64,000 bases of DNA from Akebia trifoliata (GCA_017979445.1 CM030718.1:27647021-27711020); one strand, 5' to 3'. Shown: positions 47,452 through 60,579, numbered from the stretch's first letter. Numbers and translations are program-made. The notes: generated by a model not told the origin, from the letters alone.

Positions 47452-49018
47452 TAACGTTTAGGGAATTTCAAGGTCTGGTTTCTTTACATGTCATTTACAA
47501 AGATTTTCAATCCAAAAAAAAAAAATCTTTGGTTGCCATTCTAATTTGCTGAGACAAGTCTTATGGATTAATTAGTAATGGCTTGTAGTTTAATTTTCTG
47601 TTGTATTCGATCCGATAGGTTTGAAAAAAAATGAACTTTTCTCTGTAATCTTTGGTGATAATTTATCATAGTTCATCTCTTGTTCTAAGCTATAGAATGG
47701 GAACCATTACAAAATCCTTGGCAAGTTCAAACAAAACATGCTTTTAAGGTTTAGAGCAGAAAGTACACATATGAGCAAGAAAGCACAACTATAATATGGT
47801 TAAAAAAATTTGTAAATCAGTCTACTTCACATTTTTATAAAACCAAATGGGTTGATGTTCAAAAACCAAGATCAACATGTTGTACTAGTAATAGTATATT
47901 CTTGTCCTAGCCATATTGGGTAAGCTAAAAAGAAACTCATACTTGGGATTGCAGTAATCCCCATTTTTGTTGAAATAAAGAGAGAGACGTCAGACAATCG
48001 GACAATTTAGTTTGCTAAATAATTTACCAATCCATGAGTGTTGAGAGAAAAGTTGTATCTAGCTTAAAATAAATCCTAGAGATGATTTGGCGTAAAAAAT
48101 CTCAATGATTTGTGCATCAAACAATAATAATAAGAATATATTGAGCAGATTTAGGAATTTCAACAACAGATCATGGGAGGGAAAATGTTACCAAGACAAC
48201 TGAGATCCAAGTCAACTTAAGAACTACTTTAAGAAACTTTTCCAAAAGGCTAGGAAATAAAGGTTGCATTATAGATGTTGAGCATTCTGCCATAGTGAAA
48301 CATTTTGTGTTGAATCAACTATTCCTGCATACTGGGCATCTTCAAAAGGGCATAAAATAAAACATCCAGATCTTCAAAATACACAATGTTTAAAGTCAGG
48401 CCTACCAACACTATCATTTCCAAGATGAGAAATAAGAACCCACTCAAAGAAAAAATAAAAAAGAAAGAACATATCAGAATCAACTGACCTCAGAATGTAA
48501 ATTAGAGATGCTCCATGGGCCAGTCCTTTGGAAAAGAATAGATTCTCCGAGGCAACTTTTTTTGTCTTTTTTTTTTTTTTTTTGCATGTAGTGATATTTG
48601 AACTGAACCCTGAAAGGAACTTGTGTGGTAAATACAGCATTATAGATCCAAAGACATTTAATTTTTCTCCATCATAGATTTCAGGATGAATGGTTCTAGT
48701 CTTTTGAGGGTTTAGAATTAATTTTCTTGGTAAGAAAGTATGACCGCTGATGCTCAAATCCAAAGACCACCGTCTTGCAAGACCGCAGCCTATAAACGAC
48801 ATATCTACACACAGTCATGGTTTCTTAGGGGACCATCTAACAAATAATAACAAATCGTACCCATAATCAGCGGATTGACTCCCATATTTTCCTTATTGTC
48901 CAAAATAATTGGACAGTTGCAATCTTCAGATTTTGAGGCAATATTTGGCGCAGGGAATCTTCTAGATGAAAGCCACTGAAAGATGGGTCCCACCCACAAC
49001 CAACCACAGCCCTACGTA
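47452..49018. other. Intergenic stretch, no gene supported
   Basis: Minus-strand frames at 48374-48999 are open for a while but show no known family, and the region is interrupted by a poly-T run near 48563. It may be non-coding transcript or old repeat; I cannot tell. Confidence 0.35.
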
Positions 49019-49430
49019 TTAGGGGTGCAATTTGGTTTGGTTTGGGGCCACATCAGAACCGAACCAACATAGGCCAGGTCCAGTAAATGAGAATCAGAAC
49101 CGAACTTGAATCAAACCAAACTAAATGGACATATGGTTAGTTTGGTCAGTTCGGTTCTATGGATTGCTAATATCTTATAAACCTGCTTGAAAGCAACATA
49201 ATTTTAATGAAAAAAAACATAAATAATGAGCATGAAATTTCATATAATTTGGTAAGTCATTAAGAGTTTGATTCCTGGTTTGATTATGTTCTATAGAAAC
49301 CTTGAAATGAGTACTGAACTGAATTAATAGGTTCTCCATTTTCTTAACCCAAAACCAAACCACAACTTGTTCCAAACCGAACAAAACCAACCCAAAGCCA
49401 TTGGTTAACCACTCATTGTATTTCTTCAAT
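49019..49430. repeat. Repeat rich in GGTTTGG/CCAAACC with a hAT-like start
   Basis: Starts TTAGGGGTGCAATTTGG, like the ends of the hAT elements at 2932 and 53720. It holds many GGTTTGG and GAACCGAAC words on both strands. No matching right end is found, so the element is incomplete or rearranged. Confidence 0.4.
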
Positions 49431-49989
49431 CTATTAAGTGTGACTTTAGATTTTTCTTATCTTAATATCATCTTGATAAGCCCTTTCAAAGAGATCTAAA
49501 CGAGGATGACATTTAAATAAGTTTGGTGTACTACAAACAAACACATCTGACAGTTAAACAGAACCAAGTCTTATCTGGATAGGGGGAGTTGCAAAATTTA
49601 CATGAAAGGAAGGCACAATATGGTAATGTATCGTGGCCCCAAAGAGACATGGGCTTAATCTTTGGTGCTACTGACACTAGTGATTTTAGTCTACAGGTTG
49701 GGATTATACCAAAAGAATCCAAACTTATTATAGAATCAAATTCAAATTTAACAAATTATAGCAAGTACTATAATGCTTGTTAAGGTAGCTAGCTAATCTT
49801 TATAATGCAGAAATTATCTCCAAGAAACTTAAAAGTACCAGAATTACCAAGTATTTCAGCAGTTCAACTGATGGTACGGGTAGAGGAAGTTAGATCCTAT
49901 ACATTCATCAGTGCAATACTCCCAATATTACAGAAAGGCATTTTATACACAAAAAAAGTTCACTAATGTTCTTTGGCTTCCTTTCTGGA

Positions 49990-52429
49990 TCAACATTTGA
50001 ATCCCCTACAAACCATCAACCACAATATGATAATGATGGCAAGGATTGCACCACCAACCACCAGCTTCAATCTGAGGTTCTGCATCCACATCTTCCGCCG
50101 TAGTTGCCTGCCCTGCCTCTGGAAGCTATCTGCCTGAAACCCATTTGTATTGGATGCCCACAAAGATCATGCAAATAGGTCAACCTTCATAAATTCTTCG
50201 ATGTTCTATAAAACACTATAGTACTGTCAAAAAGGATAGTACCTGAAACTGAAGGTTTTCTGTTTTATCCACCAAAAGTTCTATCTTCTCCCCACGTTCC
50301 AGAACCTGGGACAATATTTTAAAATTATTTTATCAGATTAGACAACAATCTCCGATCAGTTTGTTATGAACTAGCAATGACTAAAAGAAACGAGACCGGG
50401 TGTATTTTTTAGGGGAATATGAAGGCAAACAACTTCAGTGTGATAATGGAACAATCATGTGTCTTGAAAGTGGTGGTAGTGATAACATTATGAATCATGG
50501 AGAACCTCAGATAGGTGAATTCGTAATGCACGTTTCATTGAAGTACATGACATATTTCCTTTGGGTTACTACCTTCAAACCTGACCGACCAGTATTTGGT
50601 GAATAAAAAAATCTTGGGTCTGATTAGGTTGGATCTAAGTTTGCAACAAAAAATGTTTTCCATCCTTCTCTTTCACTCAACCAAATGGAAAGAAAGTCAA
50701 TTCCTTATAAATAATTTCACGAGACAACCCACTTCTCAGATGATGAGTTTCCACAAGAAGTACATCTTCTGTGGAACAAAAGCAGCCAACATGTTTTACT
50801 CTTGGAAATTGAAATAGATATTATATAGATCATGCATAAATGAGACCCACAAAGTATCATAGCTATCATCCAAGAATCAGACAGAAAATGCAGCAATTAT
50901 GTGGGTTAGTAGCAAAGATCACTGTCTAAGGAGGTTAGCATATTCGACCAAAAGAAGGTGAATGGCCTCTCACACACAGATGTGACTAGAACTTTTAAAG
51001 TATACTAGATTAAGGAATGGACTTCCAGAAGAAAGTAAAGATACCTACAGAATTGGTCATTGTCTTGAATACTTGATGCAAATGCATGGTTGACCTCCTA
51101 GATAAGCATTCTTATCAACTTAAAGAATGGTTCTCTTGAAAACATTTAAAAGTCTATATAATAAAACATAAGGGTGGACCCCACTCCTTTTTCTCAAGAT
51201 TTATACTCTATAAAAACGTATCTCGAGGACAGTTATCCCTCCATTTTGCCTTTTCTCTTCTCTTCCCCTTTCAAGAAGACTCCCAACTTTATTGTCTTCT
51301 CTCTTCTACCCCTTTACAAAAACACCCCTACAACTTTCCATATTACTTTTCCTCTTATCCAATTTTGTTTCCACATTCACCCCCTAAACCCCAAAGAGGA
51401 TGCCCGTGCCGTAGAAATGTGCAAACTCTAGTATACACCCAAGCACAAAGGGTTTCACACATAACCAACACCGACAGGGATGAATAATAACTACACAAAC
51501 TGTAACCTTGTTAGACACAAAGTGCTCTCTAAATAATACATGAATTAATTACGACTTTCAGAGCTCAAGTATTTATTTAAAGACGGAACAATTAGGGTAT
51601 AATTTACAGTGCAGATTTACAAATTGCATACCTTGGCCAAACCATGCACGCTAATACAATCTTAAGTATCTTCTTCACTCAAATTACGATATTACTCCCT
51701 AAGGAAAGAAACATATACCTTCTCAATATTGTCCATCATTATCCCTTTGACCTCTGACAATTGCGCCATGACTTTGGAAACCTTACTCATCTCTTCTGGA
51801 TGGCTCATGCAATAATTCATGAGCTCGTTAAGCCTTGGACTGATTCAACAAATCAAACATCACAATCTCACCAAAAAAAAAAATTGCAATAAAATACAAC
51901 AAACACATTAAAAATCAAGCATCGTCAACTTCATGCATGAATTTATACATACCCAAATTCCCTGTCAAGATTATATGCAATATTAAAACTGTCTCCAAAT
52001 AAATCGTCATCATCTTCATCAGCTAATGGGTGTTGACCCTCACCACTGATACTTGCCCCATAACGTTGCTTAAAATCATCTTTCACTCGATCAAGAAACG
52101 CAAACGGTAAACTCCTCCCAGCTGCTTCATCAGCAACAACAAGGAAAACTACGGTCCCAAAGATCATGAAAATCAAACATTAGTAACAAGAAAATCAAAT
52201 AAAAGCAACAAAGAGTGGAAAACAAAAAAAAAACTATACCGAATCCATTGTCGATGAGATAGTTGAATGTGTGACCATCACAAGAGTAGGTGTGCTTGCT
52301 GTTATTCGAAGGAAGCTTTTGTAAGCATTGGACTGCAATGGTACTAAAGTTCCCGGAAAATGACGTGTACTCTGCTAGGACGACGTTACCCTTTGCAACA
52401 AAACTATATATTAAGCCCCTCTGACTCAT
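49990..52429 (-). CDS. VAMP727: R-SNARE VAMP727 (longin family, acidic insert), five exons
   Basis: VAMP727 is the seed-plant R-SNARE that drives fusion between endosomes and vacuoles with SYP22, VTI11 and SYP51. Exons on the minus strand: 52429-52240, 52148-51953, 51839-51719, 50305-50243 and 50133-49990, all GT-AG and in phase, giving 237 residues. The longin domain begins [17 protein letters not shown]. Its defining acidic insert is seen at about residues 98-114 ([17 protein letters not shown]). The SNARE motif follows, with the central Arg at R173 ([20 protein letters not shown]), then the basic RQLRRKMW and a C-terminal membrane anchor at about 212-232. The insert separates it from other VAMP72 proteins. 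The leader is probably spliced: a donor CAG|GTTTAA at about 53071 and an acceptor TTTGCAG before 52470. No damage seen. Confidence 0.94.
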
Positions 52430-53719
52430 GGCTCGGGTATGGATTTAAATATGTCAAAGCGAGAATTTCACTGCAAACCTACACGGATCAAAAACTCTAA
52501 CTCATGAATTGAAATGCAAATGCATCACATAAATAACTGTAAACCCATAATTTAAATGTTGAAAAATTAGAATCTATTCAATTTTTTTTTTATAATGGAA
52601 AATGGGCCATTTCAATACAATTCTGAGTTGAATCAAGACCCCATTTTCTTTAAATAAATAAAAAATCTACTTTTTTTTTATCATGCAAGAAGCAGATTCT
52701 GTTAGAAATGAATCACGAGTCCCCCTGTCATGCATTACTAATCCTCATATGAAATAAGGTAAAAAATCAAGAGGGGCATAATCAAAGGGTCTATTAATCT
52801 AGAATCTCAAAACGAAAATGTGATCAATTAGAGCAACAAGACAAAGAATTTCAGAGATTGAACAAAACAATATGATCTAAAACCCAATTTCGAACGAAAA
52901 AGAGATGTAATCGCTTTTATTCGAAACAAAACATAGATCTTGGCATGGATTCCATCAAATAAAGAGTTTCACGAATAACATACGAATACTCGATCAAATA
53001 AACCCTAATTTAGATATTAAATCGAAGAGGAACGAAAGATCGAGTAATATAAACGGAAAGAAAGCTTAAACCTGAAACCCTAATGTGTGTTGCTTCGAGT
53101 GCAAGCTTTCTTCTGCGGTATTCGTCTCAAGTGGTTGAGAAATTTGCAGAGTGGAGGAGCCGGTCGGTTAGGATCGTGGGATTGCAAAAATGGGTATCTA
53201 ATTACAATAATAACCTTAAGAAAAGAGACCTATTATTGTCACACCAACTTTTACTAATGTCACACCAATTCTTATATGGTTAGTTCTCTAAGAAAATCAT
53301 ACCCTTCCACGTTTCGATAAATAATTATGATACCCTCCACTGTTATGAAATTGATGGCGACCCTTGACCTTGTTCTTCTTTTATAAACTATAATAAAATG
53401 AGCAAAAACAACTGATTTTTGTACCCTAAACCAATCATTATCTTCAAGATCATCAACCTCTATGATAAATTATTTTAATTCTAATAAAATTTATTTTCAA
53501 TCTATCATTTTTTAACTTCCCCTTAATCACTAGTAGAAAATTATTAACTTTTCTATTTCAAATCTTTTAATCCAATAGCCCTATCTTGCTCTTGATGTTT
53601 GAAGGTTAAGGTAGATAGAATAATAAAATAGTTTCATATTCAGGAGGGAAAGACAAAAGGTTTGTTTGGCATGATTGTCGTTATTTTGCTTCTTCAAGTG
53701 ATCTCAGTTGGTCTTAAAG

Positions 53720-54123
53720 TAGGGTTGGCAATGATCCAAAATATACCTAATGTCTGAACCAATCCGATCCAAAAAAACATGAAAAATTGAATTTTCAAAT
53801 TGAAATCTTAAATCCAAAATAATTTCGAATCGGATTTTGATGTATCCCAATCCAAAAAAAATCAAATCCGAACATATTTCAATAATTGATTTTATTTTTA
53901 ATTTCATATAAATACATTTAGATAAAACGTTTTAGTCTTTTTTATTTCCCTTTATATTTGTAGTAGGAAAGTAAATATGTTAAAATTTTATTTTATTTAT
54001 ATTTTTGAACATTGATCATTTGAAAATAAGGCATGTATTTAGATCGGGTACATCTATAAAAAAATTCGGATCGATATTGGAGTGGCACTGATCCAATAGC
54101 GAACCAATCCGTTGTCAGTCCTA
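53720..54123. mobile_element. Non-autonomous hAT-type element (404 bp)
   Basis: Ends TAGGGTTGGCAATGATCC and GGATTGGTTCGC-like inverse, closing with TTGTCAGTCCTA. Flanks TCTTAAAG (53712-53719) and TCTGAAAG (54124-54131) agree at 7 of 8 positions. The inside is rich in AATCCGATCC words and has no coding frame. Confidence 0.68.
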
Positions 54124-54131
54124 TCTGAAAG

Positions 54132-55339
54132 TGCTTTAATAGGTATTGTACTTAATATCCCACCAATTAGGAGGTTTTTGTGGAATTTTGGAGAAGTAGA
54201 CATTAGGTTGCATTGCGAAGAATTGACAAGATTTGGTATAATTTGGAAAGTGATCTTATTGCTCTGAAACCTTTCAAAGACATAGAACGACTACAGGAAT
54301 TCTTGGATTGTGTTTCTAATGATGATGGGTAAGTTTTGCTCATTTTCCACAACTTAGAGTGACACTCAATAACTATTTGTAGCGAATTCAATCACGATTT
54401 GGATATAAGAGTTCTCAAAGTGGATGTTTCGGGAGCAATTCAATTGCTTTTATCTTTATTAGTTGTTCCCATTTCTTGGGTGTGGATTGTGATTGTTTCC
54501 TGAGGTATGTTTTGGAAGGCGATGAAGTAGGGTTTTATGGAGTTTTGAAAATTGAAAAGTGCCTATCTTTTCCTTCGCCTTTAGTAAATGAATTTTGGTT
54601 CATGTAAACACATAAACCTCTGAGAGAACTCTACTGACTCCCGACTTCAACAAGAATGCTTATACATTACATCGAATGAGACATGTAATCAAGTTAGAGT
54701 CATAGTAACAAAAAAAAATGGCGTTTTACTTTTTTAAAATGTAACAAAAAATAATGTTTTTTTTCACATTTTTTTCACATTATATAATTTAGTGATTCAT
54801 AAATGTTAAAATATGGGATTTGGTGATAATATATTGGTTTTATGAATTTTTATTTTTTTTCAATAGCGTATTACTTTGAACAAAAGATATGTTGACGAGT
54901 AAAAATTTTGTTAACATCATAACATGTATAATTATATATGTTGGAGAACATTTTATACTGGAACCATAGAATAAATTAATATAATTTTCTTATGTATTAT
55001 TAGATATATACATTTTTTAAGATATTTTTTTTATCTTTTATTTTCATCATTTTTTCTCCTTTTTCTTTCTCGTTTTCTATGTTTTTTCCAAAGTTTTTCC
55101 TTGCCATTTTAAACCCATACTTTGACCTTGTGACTATGGTTAGAATAACCATTTAAAATTTAAAAAAAATTAATTCATTAAATTAAATTTTAAAGATAAT
55201 TCTGAGCTTACATAAATACTATTTTTATTACTTATGTGTAAATGCACGTATCATCACTAGTGTGGATTAGTGGAGATCTAGGTCAGATTTGACATTTAAG
55301 AATTTGATTGGAAATGCCATAAATGGATTAAAAAATAGG
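54132..55339. other. Intergenic stretch, no gene recognised
   Basis: AT-rich. Short open pieces at 54180-54500 have no family I recognise and contain stops. Confidence 0.35.
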
Positions 55340-55720
55340 GAAATTATTAATAAAAATGATTATATTACAACTTAAAATGTTTTTCTCTTTTTGAAAATTA
55401 TGATTATTATTTTAGTTAATCTTATTATTTTTTTTTTCTCTTTTTAAATTTGCTTATAATTTTATGTATATAAACTTTTGACACACATTTTTAAGAAAAA
55501 TAATTATAAATTATAAGTTCTTTTACACATCACTTTTCATTATATAAACCCTTACCAATACTAAATTACCTAATATTAATGAGGAATGAATTAACCTAAA
55601 CAACCCGACTTTACTAGGGTTCGAGTTGAGCATTTCATACCCGAGGTCGGTTTCAGCAAGGGTGCAGGTTGGTGTTTATCAAGTTTGGGCTGAACACGAG
55701 TTGATCCCCAACCCGCCCTA
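55340..55720. mobile_element. Partial hAT-type copy, same family as 2932-3587
   Basis: Matches the 3' half of the 2932-3587 element in order, for example ATATAAACCCTTACCAATAC and GAGTTGAGCATTTCATACCC. It ends AACCCGCCCTA at 55720. The left end is missing. Confidence 0.6.
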
Positions 55721-56197
55721 GTTATTATCCCACCAATTTTTACGAATCCTCGAATTAAAGGGAGCGGATCCTCTGTAGTATATTTCCTATGTAGCTCTTG
55801 TTCTACAGTCCGTAGAACATCAAATTAAATAAAAATAACAACATAGATAGGTTCGATTATTCATGATTTAGATCAGATTTCAAATCAAAATTCAAAAAAA
55901 CATTTTTTGGGCCTTTAATCTAGTGTTTTAAAATGGACGGTCATTGAGATGAAATCCAAAGAATATTTATCCTACAGATACGTGACACATCATCGAGATA
56001 CGTCAGAGAATTTCTAAGCATGCATTGGAAGCATATAAAAAAAATTTCCACTCCATAATTACATCAAATGAAGCCATACTACCATAAATACAGAACGAGA
56101 AACGCAACTTAGGATTCCACCATTATATTCTTAAAGAAAAGAAGCAAATTAAAGCTCCATAAGAGACCACCGAATCTGACCCACATGAGAGCGTACG

Positions 56198-56421
56198 TCA
56201 GTTGTTGGCGAAAAGGCCACCAAACTTCTTCTTAGGGTTGGGAGGAACAACGACAGAATTCTTCCCACTGTTCTTCTCTTCAACCTTCTTGAGAATTGGA
56301 TCAGTCTCAAAAAACTGATCTTCTTTCTGTAACCCTCCCAATATCCAGTCTAGAGCTCCTTTCTCCTCTTTGCTTCCTCCGCTAGCGCTCTTTGTCGCTG
56401 TCGTTGTTGCTGCGAAGCCAT
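56198..56421 (-). pseudogene. TSP9-like thylakoid soluble phosphoprotein gene with a one-base frameshift at codon 3
   Basis: TSP9-type proteins are small, basic phosphoproteins bound to thylakoid light-harvesting complexes. From the third codon onward one frame reads ATKSASGGSKEEKGALDW, then ILGGLQKEDQFFETDPILKK, then NSVVVPPNPKKKFGGLFANN before TGA at 56198, matching the family core (DWxLG, KEDQFxETDPIL, KKKxGGLFA). But the only nearby ATG (56421-56419, followed by GCTTCG) is in another frame and hits TAG after 23 codons. One base inserted in codon 3 would join them as MAS+AATTTATKS, giving 74 residues. The TATA-like TATATTAT is about 50-65 bases before the ATG, which argues against a missing upstream exon. 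The classic chloroplast transit peptide is also absent, so location is uncertain. It is either a null allele, a sequence error, or uses a non-AUG start. Confidence 0.7.
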
Positions 56422-56499
56422 CTTTCTTTCGTGGAGTGGAGTGAATAGAGAGAGAGAGAGGAATCTGTTTGGGATAATATATTCTTCTTAATCATTTTG

Positions 56500-57340
56500 A
56501 GTGAATCTGAACCGTTAGATCGTTATGGAGATTTTGATCATAATCCACTTGCATCTTTTTGTGGCATGAGCTCGCCACAAGCGTCTTATCTTGAATATTC
56601 CTTATTTAAAACATAAAAAAATTATGGGCTTTCATTATTGATATGACACGTGTCTGTGTTACAATTTTTTTTTTTTTCGTTAAATAGTACAATCCCTCTC
56701 TAAGTTGATGACAAGTGTTACAATGGGAGCATGCGGTGTTGTAGAGGAAAAAATTCTACGAACTTCTAAAATAAAAAATTATTTTCACAATTGATTTTTA
56801 ATTTTAAATTTGGATGCTTGGTAGCTATTCATTTTCAATTCCTTGGATCAAGCTTGAAAAATTATGCTTTTTTGTTCTAAAATCTAAAAGGTTGTGGTAT
56901 TTGATTGTCAATGCGATAATCAATACGAGCTCAATGACTCATTTTGAGATTTTAAATCTCAAACTAAAAATTTGTGGGCAGAGGAAGTTAGGCAAGAGAG
57001 AGAAATTATCTCTCTATTGTTGATGTCATTTGCGTCACATGTCAAACTATAATGGAAACTCCTAGCCAAGAAGATAACTAAATCAACTTATAAAGATATT
57101 AATCGCTCTTAGATTCTTAAAATCTATTCCTTATTCTCATCCCTAATCTGCCTAGCTAGTTGGCAGATTAGATGCACAATTTACTCTGACCTGCATCTAG
57201 ACATAATTCTTATTGGATTTAGTCGATCAGTGTTGAGATGTTGATCTTATTGGGTACCAATCACTTATAACATATTCTCCTCTAATCTACTTTGACTTTC
57301 GTTTGGATCTAGAAATGTGTATGTCTCAAATCATTTTCTA
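56500..57340. other. Intergenic stretch upstream of the TSP9-like gene
   Basis: AT-rich, with GA microsatellite at about 56447-56461 in the likely leader and a poly-T run near 56665. Nothing else recognised. Confidence 0.35.
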
Positions 57341-57341
57341 A

Positions 57342-57613
57342 GGGGTATTTTCAATACAAAATCCAATTTTCAAAGTGTATTTATTTGACTTTAACATGTG
57401 TCCTTAAGGCACAAGTTAACAAGTCCCTTCTTTTAATAAACCTAGAGTCGTGCTGGGGTGACACAAGACACAATTCCGACGTGGAAATACATACATAAAC
57501 CATAGATGATTTTTAATCATATCACGAGAAAACACATATATGGTTATGTGCACATCCCACGTCAGGATTGTGAGAATCGTAGTAAATGCCTCTTATCATT
57601 CTAGCATTTTCCA
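57342..57613. mobile_element. Partial family D MITE next to a family B MITE
   Basis: 57342-57425 repeats one arm of the 7091-7270 element (GTGTATTTATT, then GTGTCCTTAAGGCAC). At 57445 a family B element begins GAGTCGTGCTGGGGTGAC and runs to about 57613 (CTAGCATTTTC). It carries TATCACGAGAA near 57521. Flanks AATAAACCTA and AATAACCTA are similar. The same pair of families also abuts at 7091-7448. Confidence 0.55.
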
Positions 57614-58249
57614 ATAACCTAAATAAGCAGGATTAGCAACTGTGGTTTTAAACTATACTTTAGATCAGATGTTGGAGAGGTCAACAGATGTACGATTGGC
57701 ACATTGCCACGTGTTCACCTTTTAAAATACCGGAACTACCCTTAACGTGGTTGTAGTCTAAAAAACCCAAGGCAGTCAATGAAGCTTACCTTTGGAATCA
57801 GTGACACAGAATTTAAAAGACGAAAGAACAGTTGGTATGTGCAATCAGACCAATGTTCGACTAATTTCTTCAAGTATTTAATACAAACTCCAACAACTCA
57901 TCGTGAGAGAGAGAGAGAGATCTCGAATTCCCAAGCATTCAAAATTCCAACAGAGTAAACACAGAGAGATAAAACAACATTACGAGTTCGTAGAGGAGGG
58001 AGAATGTCGAAGCATTTAATTAAAAACCTCCTCCCTTCGAGATCTCGATTCTGAAGTTGAGTTTTTTTTTTTTTTTTATAACAGAAATCCCAATAAAAAT
58101 TAAATAAAATGCAAAAAAAAAAAAAAACAGATTAAAATCAGCAAAATTTTCATAAATCTCTTTGGAATTTTTATCCTTTTTGATGCACTTATCTTACGAT
58201 CCTTCGATCGATCAACATTAATGTCTCTATTTTTTTTTCTTTTTTCAGA

Positions 58250-58907
58250 TTAAAAGAAGCTCAAACGCAGATCTAATGGCGGATGATCAATCTCTCTTCC
58301 GATTACATACGAAAATGCATTTGTCGTCTCTTTGAATTCGTTCCTCATCCATCCGAGCTTCTCATCCGACTCAGATTCTTCGTAAGGATTCAAGGGAAAG
58401 AGTTGCAGAGTTTCGATTTCTCTTTCAGGCTTTTTTACTTGATTCACCTCTCTAAAATCTGCAAAAGAACACAAAAAACAGAACCAAAAAGAACAAAGAA
58501 ACCCTAAAAATCAGATTTTTAAAGAAAGAAAATTCTAAAAAGCTTGAAAACTTTTTTCTCTCTGTGTAGATTCTTCTTGACTTACGTTTTGTAGGTAAAG
58601 ATTTCTCCTCTCGATCAATAGAACCTCGATCTTCAAAAGATACTCTCCTTCGTTTCTGTCTTTCTCTCGCTTTATGGTTCTGAAACCAATAGAACACATT
58701 CTTGCTCTCGATCTTACCGTAAAAACTTAGCTGAGAAGAAATTTTCTGGATCTGATCTGTGCTTGGAGTTCGAAGTCCAGATCTGAACAAATCAGTCAGA
58801 ACTTTAACTTGTTCTGCAGTCGGATTCCAACGTCCACACTTTGTTCCTCCTCCATTGATGCCTCCATTTCCTGCTTTAATACAAAAACCTGACATTCCTT
58901 CGTCCAT
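58250..58907 (-). CDS. WOX5: WUSCHEL-related homeobox protein, WOX5/7 type, two exons
   Basis: WOX5 is a transcription factor made in the root quiescent centre that keeps neighbouring stem cells undifferentiated. Exons on the minus strand: 58907-58586 and 58458-58250 (donor GTAAGT, acceptor TTTTGCAG), in phase, 176 residues. The homeodomain covers about 24-90: [19 protein letters not shown], then [15 protein letters not shown], then [20 protein letters not shown]. The WUS box TLQLFPL is at 124-130 and the protein ends with an EAR-like LDLRLSFF (about 169-176), both repressive. GLRTP and [11 protein letters not shown] fit the WOX5/7 branch better than WUS or WOX4. A second Met at residue 5 could also start. 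Sequence looks intact and is flanked upstream by a pyrimidine/purine-rich leader up to about 59230. Confidence 0.92.
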
Positions 58908-59910
58908 ATCTGAGCTTTAGAAACTTTGGATTTCAACTCTCTGTCTATCTGATCTTACTTTCTGAGCTCTAAAGATCCAAATATGTTCTCATTTATAGTA
59001 AGATAAAGAAGATTTGTTTATTAATTTTGTTTCAGAAGTTTCAACTTAAGCTGAAAGAATCACTTCTCTCTTAATTTTTTTATATTTAAATCTGCTTTGA
59101 TTTGAGGGAATATAAGATGGGAACTGACAGGGATTTGGTGTTTTGTCTTGGTTTTTTGTGCAGAGAGATAAATAAAGAAAGAGAGTAGAGACATCCACAA
59201 AAGCTGCCACTTTCAACATTTCGATCGTCGAGGAGAGACAAACAGTAAGTTTTAAAGAACTTATTTAATCTATTTTTATTTTTATTATTTTATTAATCTC
59301 TACATTTCCGAATGAGAGAGACAGAGAGAGAAATGCCATCTAGACCCAATAGATTACCAAAAGCTTTTGAGTTTAGAGATTAAAAAAAAAAAAAAAAATT
59401 AGAGATGAAATTCTGATTAATAAATGTACGATTCTTTTCGCCTATAATAAATAAATCGAAAAAAGTGAAGAAATTTTGATTTTATTGAAAATTGTTGGAT
59501 GATTCTTACATGAACAATACTAGGATATATTTAAAGAGATTGGATCAATGAAGAAATAGAAAGTAGCTTAATACAGAGATACCAATTATCCATGATAGGT
59601 GAAAGTGAGAATATCTTTATTTCGTCACATCATATGTCCATTCAATTTGAGATGTTGGAGAATCTAATATATTTCTGAGGTATACAACGGACATCTCACC
59701 AGGTTGTGATGCTTGGTACATTAACCAGAGGATTCCAACGATCTAAATAATTAATAAAATTAATTAGGATAATAAATAAATAAATAAAAATAATTGATAC
59801 TTATTTGTTCAAATAATTGATCATTAGACTAAAACCCACAAATGGACTTGAATCCACATTTGTATCCTATAACATGGCCTCGATCAATTGAGACATGTGC
59901 ACATATTAGC
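58908..59910. other. Upstream region of the WOX5-type gene
   Basis: Holds the likely promoter and leader; GA tracts near 59180 and 59318, and a poly-A run near 59385. No defined element or gene is seen. Confidence 0.35.
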
Positions 59911-60500
59911 GTTTGGCCATTTAGTCCCACATCAGACACTCATTGTCTTGTCTCTCTCTTTATAAATCACTGAGTCTTTTCACTCATTACTAATTGGTTT
60001 TGAGTTGGATTCCCAATTTTATAATGATATCAAAGTGGATATTTCTCTCTTCTATGTCACCCAATTCACATTTCCATGTGCTCTAGCCTAATCCGGCCCA
60101 CACATGTTAGGGCATATTGAGTTTAGTCCCACATTAGATACAAATTACATTGTCTCTTTCCTTATAAGCTCACAGGCTTTTCCACTCATCACCAATTGGC
60201 TTGAGTTGGATGCCCAAATTTATCATAGTATCAGAGCAGTCATTTTTCTCCTCTACATCACCCAGTTCATATCTATATCTGGCCCACACGTGCGGGGGCG
60301 TATTGAGTTTAGTCCCACAGCGAACACTCATTACCTTGTCCCTCTCTTTATAAGCTCTTGGGTCTTTCCATTCATTATCAATTGATTTTGAGTTGGACCC
60401 CCAACTTTGTCATGGTAGCAAAGCAGGCATTTCTTTCGTCTAAATCATCCAGTTCATATCTCCACGTGTTTTGGCCTAGTTCGGCCCACACATGTGTGTA
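59911..60500. mobile_element. Second tandem array of the miniature LTR element, three LTRs
   Basis: LTRs lie at about 59911-60024, 60115-60225 and 60301-60412 (111-112 bp each where complete). They start TATTGAG or similar and end TATCA or GTCA. Next comes a primer-site-like TAGTATCAGAGC (60226-60237) or TGGTAGCAAAGC (60413-60424). Internal units of 75-90 bp contain CACCCAGTTCATATCT and end in purine-rich GCGGGGGCG. The repeat order is the same as at 6177-6603 with clear divergence between copies. Confidence 0.72.
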
Positions 60501-60579
60501 GGGAACTTGAATTCCTCGAGAAAATGGTCATGGGAAGTTTTGAGTAATTGGGTTGCTAATGATGCCATTGTTTCTAGAT

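Noticed and set aside
48374..48999. Adjacent minus-strand open frames
   Set aside because: No family similarity, low-complexity stretches and a frame shift at a poly-T run; no splice pattern supports them.
54180..54500. Possible decayed coding segment
   Set aside because: Fragments are short, interrupted and match no family that I can name.
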